A stretch of 13,339 bases of DNA from Treponema sp. (GTDB taxonomy: Bacteria; Spirochaetota; Spirochaetia; Treponematales; Breznakiellaceae): NCBI GenBank assembly GCA_031276685.1, contig JAISMQ010000268.1, positions 1 to 13,339 on the forward strand. Reading direction: 5' to 3'. The position numbers were made by a program, and so were the translations under genes. Shown in pieces: positions 5,979 to 12,218 of the stretch (within the stretch, counting starts at the first letter, position 1; every line of letters begins with the position of its first letter). The notes under the pieces were generated by a model. It was not told the origin of the DNA and made no database searches. It worked only from the letters and a program-made list of their open reading frames with translations.

Positions 5979-8123
5979 ATGGCAAACAAAACTAAACCGT
6001 CAATATACCAGGACCGGGGGACCATAGGTTCGGCCAAGGAATTAGACGAATACGGGGTGTGGGTAAAAAGCGAACCCCAGATTCTCGATTCCGGCGGCGC
6101 CGAACCAAGCGCCGATCTATCCCTGTCCGATCTGGATGATCTGCCCGATTTTTCCATCACCGATGATTCCGGCGCGGAAAACGCGGAGAGTGCGGTGGGC
6201 GCGGACGTTTCAATTTCGGAAGACGGCTTTGACAGTGATTTTAACCTTGATGATTTTGATACGGACGTAGAAAGCTTAAACGCCGGGGAAGGGGACGACG
6301 CCGGGCTGCTTGCCGAAGCGCCCGATAGCGCAGCCGACGGCTATGCCGATGATTCAGCCGGCCAGGACGCGGCGGAACAGGGAACGGATCTTTCGCTGGA
6401 CGAAATCGACCTTTCCCTTGACGACAACAGCCTCTCCCTCGATGAAGGCGACCTCTCCCTTGACGACAACGGCCTCTCCCTCGATGAAGGCGACCTCTCC
6501 CTTGACGATAACGACCTTTCCCTCGACGACAAGGGCCTCTCCCTCGATGAAAGCGACCTTCCCCCGGAGCTTGGCGAAGAAGGCCAGGCGCCCGCAGATG
6601 AGGGCGAGTTTACCGACATATCCCTGGAAGATCTGCTTGAGGTGGCGGACGAAGTGCCCGGCGAACAGAGCCCGGCGGAGCCGGAGAAACCGGACCGGGG
6701 CCAGCCCGCTTCTTCCGGGGGATCCGACATGTCCACCCAACTGCTGATGAAAATTGCCGGGGAACTGTCGTCGATCCGCCAGGAACTCAGCGCCCTTAAA
6801 CAGGAATTTTCGATGAGCCGGGGCGGCCTTGAGCCGGACCACGGCGAAACCCGGGGGTTCTTTGACGACGCCGGCGGCGATGACAAAATAGCCCTTACCG
6901 GGGACGAGCTGGACAACATCATCAACACTGCGGACTTTACCGAGGAAACCGGGGCGGACGCCACGGCGGCCGATCCGGGCGATGTTTCCGGGGAAAGCGC
7001 CCCTGCGGAGCCCCCCCCCGAAGAAGAGGCCCTTGGCGCGGATGCCGATCTTGGGATCCCCGGGGAGATCGGCCTTCCGGCGGAAGATCCTTCCGGCGAA
7101 ATTTTAAGCGAAGTTTCGCTGGACGAAGCCCTGTTAAGCGAAGCCCCCTTAGACGCCTTAAGCCCCCTGGATGAAAGCGCCCTGGATGAAAGCGTCCTGG
7201 ATGAAAGCGTCCTGGACGAAAGCGCCGGGGAAGCGGCGGAAGGGAGCTTTACCCTCGTTGAAGAACCCGGCGAAACCGGCGGGGAGGCGGCGGAACTGCC
7301 GGAGATCTCCCTGGACGACGCGGAGGATCTGCTTTCGCTAAGCCCGGAGATGATCACGGAGGAGGGCATGGAAACCGGCGCGGAGTCCGCCTTCCCCGAT
7401 ATTTCCATGGATCTTCCCGAGGACGGGGGGGAGATCAGCCTGGACGGTTTTGACGAGGAAGCTCTGGACCTGAGCAACGCCGTAATCGACGAGCCGGATC
7501 TGAGCGCGGAGATCCGGGAGAACCCCCCGGAAGAACCGCTTGAGATTCTGGAAGAGCCGCTGGAAACTCTGGATACCTTTGAAACCCTGGAAACTCTCGA
7601 AACCCTGGAGGAACCGCTGGAAATCGCGGGGGAAGGCGAAACCCCGGCGGCGGGCGATGTAGGCAACAATGTAGACAACATAGAGGACGAAGCGGAGATC
7701 TCCCGCGCGGAGGAAAGCGCTGCGGAGATCCCCGCCGTAAGGGCCGGGGATTCCCATGGGGAGGATCTGGAGCAGATCATCCCGGAAGGCTTTCTGGTTG
7801 AGGAACTTGACGAGGAAGGGGGCTTCGGCGGCGCGGGGCTCGACACGCTGGACGAGGGCGTTACGCTGGACGAGATCCCCGAAGATATTCTGCCGGAAGA
7901 AGACGAAGGTGTACCGGATGCGGAAATCGCGGAACCTGCGGAAGCCGCGGACCCGGAACTGCCCGCCGGTATTCCGGGAAATTTCAAAAAGGAACTGAAG
8001 CAGGTCCTTTCATACATGGATCAACTGCTGGAATCCCTGCCGGAAGAAAAAATCGAGGAATTCGCCCAGTCGGAGTACTTCGATACCTACAAAAAGCTGT
8101 TCAAGGAACTGGGGCTGGCCTAA
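5979..8123 (+). CDS. Large acidic, low-complexity repeat protein with conserved ends
   Basis: A 714-residue, strongly acidic protein without signal peptide or membrane segment, so probably cytoplasmic. The N-terminus (PSIYQDRGTIGSAKELDEYG) looks conserved. Then come heptad-length LSLDDN/LSLDEG repeats (137-192), a predicted coiled coil (251-279; LLMKIAGELSSIRQELSALK), and a KIALTGDELDNIINTADFTEE segment near 303. Further on are LDES(A/V) pentad repeats (397-416), Leu/Glu/Thr-rich repeats (518-549) and a folded-looking C-terminus (668-714; SYMDQLLESLPEEKIEEFA). The ATG at 5979 is preferred over GTG 5928, since GGGGGA precedes it and the conserved N-terminus starts there. The function is unknown. 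The layout suggests a flexible scaffold with short sticky motifs and two anchoring ends. Treponemes carry proteins with this look, as far as I recall. It is first in a four-gene operon. Confidence 0.8.
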   Translation: MANKTKPSIYQDRGTIGSAKELDEYGVWVKSEPQILDSGGAEPSADLSLSDLDDLPDFSITDDSGAENAESAVGADVSISEDGFDSDFNLDDFDTDVESLNAGEGDDAGLLAEAPDSAADGYADDSAGQDAAEQGTDLSLDEIDLSLDDNSLSLDEGDLSLDDNGLSLDEGDLSLDDNDLSLDDKGLSLDESDLPPELGEEGQAPADEGEFTDISLEDLLEVADEVPGEQSPAEPEKPDRGQPASSGGSDMSTQLLMKIAGELSSIRQELSALKQEFSMSRGGLEPDHGETRGFFDDAGGDDKIALTGDELDNIINTADFTEETGADATAADPGDVSGESAPAEPPPEEEALGADADLGIPGEIGLPAEDPSGEILSEVSLDEALLSEAPLDALSPLDESALDESVLDESVLDESAGEAAEGSFTLVEEPGETGGEAAELPEISLDDAEDLLSLSPEMITEEGMETGAESAFPDISMDLPEDGGEISLDGFDEEALDLSNAVIDEPDLSAEIRENPPEEPLEILEEPLETLDTFETLETLETLEEPLEIAGEGETPAAGDVGNNVDNIEDEAEISRAEESAAEIPAVRAGDSHGEDLEQIIPEGFLVEELDEEGGFGGAGLDTLDEGVTLDEIPEDILPEEDEGVPDAEIAEPAEAADPELPAGIPGNFKKELKQVLSYMDQLLESLPEEKIEEFAQSEYFDTYKKLFKELGLA
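6387..6554 (+). repeat. Eight tandem 21-bp units (LSLD heptapeptides)
   Basis: Units start at 6387, 6408, 6429, 6450, 6471, 6492, 6513 and 6534. They alternate between a DDN and a DEG type, so a 42-base higher-order unit exists: 6429-6470 and 6471-6512 differ at only two bases. Synonymous sites are also conserved, which points to recent duplication. Confidence 0.9.
7167..7226 (+). repeat. Four tandem 15-bp units (LDESA/V)
   Basis: Units at 7167, 7182, 7197 and 7212. Units 2 and 3 are identical; units 1 and 4 end GCC instead of GTC, and unit 4 has GAC for GAT. The frame is kept whatever the copy number. Confidence 0.9.
7530..7625 (+). repeat. Degenerate Leu-Glu-Thr repeat block
   Basis: A 32-codon stretch repeats EPLE and ETL units (for example ETLETLETLEEPLE). 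At DNA level, 9-base units such as GAAACCCTG and GAAACTCTC recur. It is the third independent repeat expansion in this gene. Confidence 0.7.
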
Positions 8124-8552
8124 ATGGGGCTTTTGAACAAAGCCGCCGGGAAGATAAAGGCAAGGGAGGCCCGCGGCGGGATTCCGGAGGGCGGGAACCC
8201 GGCCCCGTCCGAATACGCATCGGTCCGCAATTTTCCGGGCGAGCTGCAAAACGAGATCATCAAGTACTGCAACACCTTTACTTCCGTCCACGGCATTGTT
8301 TTGGCCTACCCGCCGGATTACGATGAAAAAAAAGAGGGGGAACCGTTTTGCGGGCAGGTAAACCGCATCGTTGCCGCACTTGGCAGCGCGGTGCCCCTGT
8401 CGCCCCGCCATACCCTGGTGCTGTTTTCAAATACGGTTGACCGGGAACTCCTGGCCCACCGCCTTTCCAAAAGCCTGGCGGCGGAAGTCCCGGTGGTGTT
8501 TCAGGCGGAAAGCGTGGACATCGTGGCGGAGTATATCCGGCCCTTCCTGTAG
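8124..8552 (+). CDS. Conserved-looking hypothetical protein, 142 residues
   Basis: The ATG follows the TAA of the acidic protein gene with no spacing, and the stop TAG shares one base with the next GTG start, so it is embedded in the operon. The N-terminus is basic and Gly-rich (KAAGKIKAREARGG). From about residue 36 a compact alpha/beta pattern follows: ELQNEIIKYCNTFTSVHGIVLAYP, then HTLVLFSNTVDRELLAHRLSK, then VPVVFQAESVDIVAEYI. No signal peptide, membrane segment or catalytic motif is evident, and I do not recognise the family. Its place between the acidic protein and the DUF115 genes suggests a partner of one of them. Confidence 0.75.
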   Translation: MGLLNKAAGKIKAREARGGIPEGGNPAPSEYASVRNFPGELQNEIIKYCNTFTSVHGIVLAYPPDYDEKKEGEPFCGQVNRIVAALGSAVPLSPRHTLVLFSNTVDRELLAHRLSKSLAAEVPVVFQAESVDIVAEYIRPFL

Positions 8553-10036
8553 TGGCCTCCCTCCATTCCCGCTACAATCCCCAGGGGGAAGCCGAGCGGT
8601 ACCTGGACGCCCTTTCGATTTCCCCGGCTACCCTCTGTTTTATCCTCGTGGAGCCCGGCTTGGGCTACATGATCCCCGTTCTGTCGCGGCGCTTCCCCGC
8701 CGCCCGCATCATCGTCCTCCGCGTTTCCCCCGACGGCGGGGAAATGCCTGGCGCGGCGCGGGCCGCCCCGAATACGGCGTGCTGGGACCCGGCCCTTGGG
8801 ATTCCGGCGGAAGATTTTTTGGGGCGGGAATTTGAGGGGATCGCGAAAAACTCTGGCGGCTTCGGCCCGGAATTGGTAAAGATCATCGAATGGCGGCCCA
8901 GCCTGGATCGGTACGGGGATTCCTGCGTACGGCTCCTCGCCGCCGCCGTCAGCGCCCTTAGGCGCTTTGACGCGGAACGCCGCACCGTCAGCACATTCGG
9001 GCGCCGGTGGTTCCGCAATTTTTTCAAAAACCTGCGGATCCTCTGCCGCGCCCCGCTGCTCCGGGATTTCCATAAGACGGACGCCCCCATCCTGGTTACC
9101 GGATCGGGGCCCTCCCTGGAAGAGAGCCTCCCCCGTATCAAAGAAATGGCGGAGGGGCGCGCCTGCTTCATCATCGCCGCATCGTCCTCCGCCATGGCCC
9201 TGCTCAGCCGGGGGATCGTCCCGGACCTTGTCATAAGTACCGACGGCGGCGGCTGGGCCCTGCTACACCTCTACGAGCTGTTCCGGGAACACGGGCCGCG
9301 CCGGTTTTCCCGGCAGGGAGAAGGCCGGGGACACCGGCAGCCCGGCCTTGCCGCGGCCCTTACCGCCAGCCTCCCCTCCCAATGCGGCGGCCTCCCGATC
9401 CTGGGGATCGCCGACGGCAGCCTGTGGCAGGGCCTTGTCCTGCGGGGCCTGGGCATCCCCCACCTGGCCCTGCCCCAGCGGGGAACCGTTACCGCCGCCG
9501 CCCTGGATCTGGCCCTTGCCCTGGGCCGGGGCCAGATCGCAATCGCCGGGATGGACCTGGACGCCAGGGACATCAGGACCCATGCGCGGCCCTACGGCTT
9601 CGACCGGATCTGGCGGGAGGGGGCCTCGCGGTTCCGGGGCGAGTACGCGCAGAGTTTTTTCCGCCGGATGGCCGTGCTGGAAGGGGGGAGCTACCGCGTC
9701 TACGCCGACTGGTTCGCCTCCCGGCTCGGCGCCTACGGCGGCAGGCTCCGCAGCCTGGGAAGCAACAACCCCCTTTTCGCGGGCCTCCCGCGCCTGGAAG
9801 ATCCCTGCGGCAGCCCGGCGCCCGGGCCGGACCTTGTCTGGGAACACGGACGGCGCGACGGGTCCCGCGCCCTGGAGATACTCCTAAACGCCCTTGAGGA
9901 CGGCGGCAGCCGGGAAACCGTCGCGGGGGAGCTGGCCCCGCTGATCCTCCCCGGCGCGCGCGACCCCGGCCCCGGCGAACTCCGGGCCGAGCTGGAATCC
10001 CTGGCGCGGCCCTACCTGCGCGGCGGGAACCCATGA
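8552..10036 (+). CDS. DUF115 / MAF-type (motility accessory factor) protein 1
   Basis: A 494-residue protein with the DUF115 (MAF_flag10, MptE-like) core. Marks are the opening SRYNPQGEAERYL, the nucleotide-binding-like loop LVTGSGPSLEESLP (182-194) and PDLVISTDGG with D231. After the core come QRGTVTAAALDLALALGRG and GMDLDARDIRTHARPYGFD. Maf-type relatives in Campylobacter and Aeromonas take part in flagellin glycosylation; archaeal MptE relatives are pterin diphosphokinases. No membrane segment is seen, so it is probably cytoplasmic. It starts with GTG at 8552 overlapping the upstream TAG by one base and overlaps the next gene by 4 nt. A role in glycan transfer to flagellar filament proteins is inferred, not shown. 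Confidence 0.8.
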   Translation: MASLHSRYNPQGEAERYLDALSISPATLCFILVEPGLGYMIPVLSRRFPAARIIVLRVSPDGGEMPGAARAAPNTACWDPALGIPAEDFLGREFEGIAKNSGGFGPELVKIIEWRPSLDRYGDSCVRLLAAAVSALRRFDAERRTVSTFGRRWFRNFFKNLRILCRAPLLRDFHKTDAPILVTGSGPSLEESLPRIKEMAEGRACFIIAASSSAMALLSRGIVPDLVISTDGGGWALLHLYELFREHGPRRFSRQGEGRGHRQPGLAAALTASLPSQCGGLPILGIADGSLWQGLVLRGLGIPHLALPQRGTVTAAALDLALALGRGQIAIAGMDLDARDIRTHARPYGFDRIWREGASRFRGEYAQSFFRRMAVLEGGSYRVYADWFASRLGAYGGRLRSLGSNNPLFAGLPRLEDPCGSPAPGPDLVWEHGRRDGSRALEILLNALEDGGSRETVAGELAPLILPGARDPGPGELRAELESLARPYLRGGNP

Positions 10037-11805
10037 CGGGGACCGATCCCCGGCCCATTTTCGAGGGGAATATCGGCGCGCTGCGCCTCCGGGACCGGGA
10101 ACTGGCGGATCGCCTTTCCGCCCTGCGGCCCGATTTTTCCGCCCCGTCCTGCTACCGCTTTCTGGAAGCCCGGACCGGCGACCCGGTCCCCGCTCTGATC
10201 GGCGCGGGGCAGGGAACGGCCCGGCCGCTGCACTCCCTGGTCGATCCCCGGCGCGAGGGGGAGCGGCTTATCGCCGCGCTTGAAGGGGAAGATTTCCTCA
10301 TCTTCCTGGGGCTGGGGGGTGCCTACCAGGTGGAGGCGGCCCTGAATCGGCCGGAGACGGACCGCGTTATCGTTGTCGAATTCGGGCTGCGGGGTTGTGC
10401 GGAACTCCTTGGCCTGCGGGATCTGCGCGGCCTGATCGCGGACAGGCGGGTGCTGCTGCTCGCGGATCCGCCGCCCGGAAGCCTGGAGCGGCTGATCCCG
10501 GATCTCTACCTCCCGGCCCTTTCGCATGCCGTAAGGGCCCTGCCCCTGCGGCCCAGGGTGGAGGCCGCAGCCGAATTCGGCGCAGCCAAATTTGGCGCCG
10601 CCGCCGCGGAGATCCGCGCCGCCATAGGCCGGATCTCCGCAGACTACTCCGTCCAGGCCCACTTCGGAATACGGATGTTCGAGAACACCCTGCGCAACCT
10701 TCTAAGGGCGGGCAGCGCCGCCCCGCCGCTGCCCCGGATACGCCGGGCCGCGGTCTGCGCCGCCGGCCCCTCGCTGGATTCCCAGATCCCCCGTATTGCG
10801 GAGGCCGTGGAGGGGGTCAGGCGCAGGGCGGGGGGCACGGAGGAAGCCCCCTTCCTTATCGCCGCCGATACCAGCCTCCCGGCCCTGTTAAGCGCGGGCC
10901 TGGAACCGGACGCGGTTGTCTCGATTGACTGCCAGCATATCGGCTATCGCCACTTTATGCCCCCCCCGAATTCGCCCCGGTCCGCCCTGTCCCGCATCCC
11001 CCTGTTTCACGACCTGGCAAGCCCCCCCTCCCTGGCCTCCCTGGCGGCGCGGCCGGTCTTTTTTTCCGCCGGCCACCCCCTTGGCGCCTACGCCGCCGCC
11101 CGGTGGCGGCCTTTCCCGCATATCGACGGCTCCGGCGGCAACGTTACCCATGCGGCGGTTTCGCTGGCGGAAACCCTGGGGGCCGCCGAGATCGAACTGT
11201 ACGGCGCGGATTTTTCATACCCCCTGGGGAGGACCTACGCGCGGGGGACCTATATATTCCCCTACTTTGAGGCCCGCCAGAGCCGCCTGGAGCCCCTGGA
11301 GGCCCTCTTTTCGCGGTTCCTCTACCGCAGCCGCCTGGAGAAGAAAAGCCCCGCCGGGGGGCCCTGGTACTACGAGACGGAAACCCTTGCCCGCTACCGC
11401 GCAGCCCTGGAAGCCTCAGGCGGGCGGCTCGCGGCCCGCCTGATCCCCGCCCCCGGCCTTGGCGCCCCCATCGCGCCTGAAACCCGGTTTTCCCGCAGCG
11501 CCCGCCCGGCTCGCGCCGAAAGCGCCAATGGCCGCGTCATAAACAGCGACACCCATGCCCCGCCCGCGCGGGAATTCCTTGCCCGCTACCGGGAACAGAT
11601 CCGGTCGCTGAGGGCCCCCGGAAGTTCCGCCGGGGCCTGCCTGGCGGGCCTTGGCTACGAGGGGCGGCAGATCCTCGCCACGCTCCTCCCCCTGGCCGCC
11701 GCGATCCGGCGTAAAGAACCGGAACAGGGGGCGGCGGGGATCGTCGAACGGGCCAGGGACTACGCCGCCGCCGCCATTGACCGGGTCCTGGCGGCCCGCC
11801 CGTAG
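10033..11805 (+). CDS. DUF115 / MAF-type protein 2
   Basis: A 590-residue paralogue of the preceding gene and the last of the operon. The N-terminal part carries a Rossmann-like segment (FLIFLGLGGAYQVEAAL, about 88-104). The DUF115 core has AVCAAGPSLDSQIP (240-253), PDAVVSIDCQH (292-302), DGSGGNVTHAAVSLAETLG (365-383) and IELYGADFSYPLGRTYARG (387-405). The ATG overlaps the preceding TGA (ATGA at 10033-10036), so the two are probably co-translated. The pair is clearly divergent, as their cores differ in most residues outside the motifs, which suggests distinct substrates or a heteromeric pair. Exact activity is unknown. Confidence 0.8.
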   Translation: MTGTDPRPIFEGNIGALRLRDRELADRLSALRPDFSAPSCYRFLEARTGDPVPALIGAGQGTARPLHSLVDPRREGERLIAALEGEDFLIFLGLGGAYQVEAALNRPETDRVIVVEFGLRGCAELLGLRDLRGLIADRRVLLLADPPPGSLERLIPDLYLPALSHAVRALPLRPRVEAAAEFGAAKFGAAAAEIRAAIGRISADYSVQAHFGIRMFENTLRNLLRAGSAAPPLPRIRRAAVCAAGPSLDSQIPRIAEAVEGVRRRAGGTEEAPFLIAADTSLPALLSAGLEPDAVVSIDCQHIGYRHFMPPPNSPRSALSRIPLFHDLASPPSLASLAARPVFFSAGHPLGAYAAARWRPFPHIDGSGGNVTHAAVSLAETLGAAEIELYGADFSYPLGRTYARGTYIFPYFEARQSRLEPLEALFSRFLYRSRLEKKSPAGGPWYYETETLARYRAALEASGGRLAARLIPAPGLGAPIAPETRFSRSARPARAESANGRVINSDTHAPPAREFLARYREQIRSLRAPGSSAGACLAGLGYEGRQILATLLPLAAAIRRKEPEQGAAGIVERARDYAAAAIDRVLAARP

Positions 11806-11852
11806 GGGCCTGTCACCATGAATGGTTAGTATACCAGCGCCCCTATTTTTTT
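11804..11852 (+). terminator. Probable Rho-independent terminator of the DUF115 operon
   Basis: AGGGGC (11804-11809, overlapping the stop codon) pairs with GCCCCT (11839-11844), followed by A and seven T (11846-11852). The intervening 29 bases can form an inner hairpin (TGGT at 11823-11826 with ACCA at 11833-11836). Composition drops sharply to AT-rich here, as expected at an operon end. Confidence 0.55.
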
Positions 11853-11916
11853 ATCGTTTAATTCAAAATTCCACAATTCTATTACGTTTTACTTTACGGC
11901 CCAGACCAGGAGGCCG

Positions 11917-12093
11917 CTAAGAAGGGCCGCCGCCGGTACCCCCCCACCCCCCACCAGCGTAAACGTCTTCCAGAATTTTGAGCTTTTTTCGTATTTCGCC
12001 GATGGAAGAAAAGTCCTGCGGCCAGGCAGCCTGCGGCAAAAGCAACAAGGCACAGCACAAAACGGTGGCGGAACACGGCCCTGGCGGTTTCAT
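11917..12093 (-). CDS. Short exported protein with a reading frame that breaks at a poly-G tract
   Basis: As read, 58 residues: a signal peptide (MKPPGPCSATVLCCALLLLP, then Q-A-A-W) and a charged helix DFSSIGEIRKKLKILEDVYA, then Gly-rich residues and a stop at 11917. The start is firmly set by TAAGGAGG (12110-12103), 9 nt before the ATG. On the coding strand the Gly-rich part is G6-T-G7 (11952-11947 and 11945-11939). Losing one G would shift the frame to end G-VPAAALLSGLLVWAVK with TAA at 11889, a 67-residue protein with a C-terminal membrane segment. That longer form looks more like a designed protein than the present Gly-Pro-Ser end. So this may be a phase-variable gene, a broken gene or a sequencing slip. 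The family is not recognised. Confidence 0.65.
   Translation of the reverse strand: MKPPGPCSATVLCCALLLLPQAAWPQDFSSIGEIRKKLKILEDVYAGGGWGGTGGGPS
11939..11952 (-). repeat. Interrupted poly-G tract (G6-T-G7) inside the short exported gene
   Basis: On the plus strand seven C (11939-11945), one A, then six C (11947-11952). Runs of this length are prone to slippage. It lies exactly where the frame leaves the hydrophobic C-terminal coding stretch. Confidence 0.85.
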
Positions 12094-12102
12094 ACACGGG
12101 AA

Positions 12103-12110
12103 CCTCCTTA
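12103..12110 (-). promoter_or_regulatory. Strong ribosome binding site of the short exported gene
   Basis: TAAGGAGG on the minus strand, 9 nt before the ATG at 12093. This is the closest match to the anti-Shine-Dalgarno sequence that I noticed in the window, and it fixes the start of a gene otherwise too short to trust. Confidence 0.8.
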
Positions 12111-12113
12111 TGC

Positions 12114-12135
12114 AATACTGCGGCAACGCGGTATT
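12114..12135. promoter_or_regulatory. Inverted repeat just upstream of the short exported gene
   Basis: On the plus strand AATACTGCG pairs with CGCGGTATT around a GCAA loop (GNRA type), with 9 pairs including one G-U. On the minus strand, the one that would carry the leader, the stem is the same with one C/A mismatch. It ends 3 bases from the ribosome site. A possible -10 (TAAAAT, 12138-12133) overlaps it, so it could be an operator or an mRNA structure; which one is not resolved. Confidence 0.45.
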
Positions 12136-12161
12136 TTACGCTGCTACGCGAAGAATATTTA

Positions 12162-12200
12162 CCACAAAGGCGAAAAAGGCGCACGAAGGAGAAGAGAAGG
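12162..12200. repeat. Short purine-rich near-tandem stretch in the intergenic gap
   Basis: The plus strand reads as loosely repeated 9-base units (acaaaggcg, aaaaaggcg, cacgaagga, gaagagaag). No gene covers it. On the minus strand it is a pyrimidine-rich tract following the possible terminator at 12217-12203. Confidence 0.4.
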
Positions 12201-12202
12201 AA

Positions 12203-12217
12203 CCCGGACGGGCCGGG
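12203..12217 (-). terminator. Weak terminator after the beta-helix protein gene
   Basis: On the minus strand CCCGG (12217-12213) pairs with CCGGG (12207-12203) across a 5-nt loop, 2 nt after the TAA at 12219. It is followed by the pyrimidine-rich stretch TTCCTTCTCTTCTCC rather than a pure T run. Confidence 0.4.
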
Positions 12218-12218
12218 C

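Noticed and set aside
6387..6554. Regular repeats considered as a CRISPR array
   Set aside because: Units are contiguous, in frame and without spacers; they encode a heptapeptide repeat.
6341..8017. A 558-codon Ser/Arg-rich open frame on the minus strand
   Set aside because: It is the antisense of the acidic repeat gene. Its Ser runs mirror the Asp/Glu/Leu codon pattern of the real gene, and it has no recognisable domain.
11894..12184. A 96-codon minus-strand frame overlapping the short exported gene
   Set aside because: It is in a different frame from the strong ribosome site and signal peptide start, is very basic, and its end is not hydrophobic.
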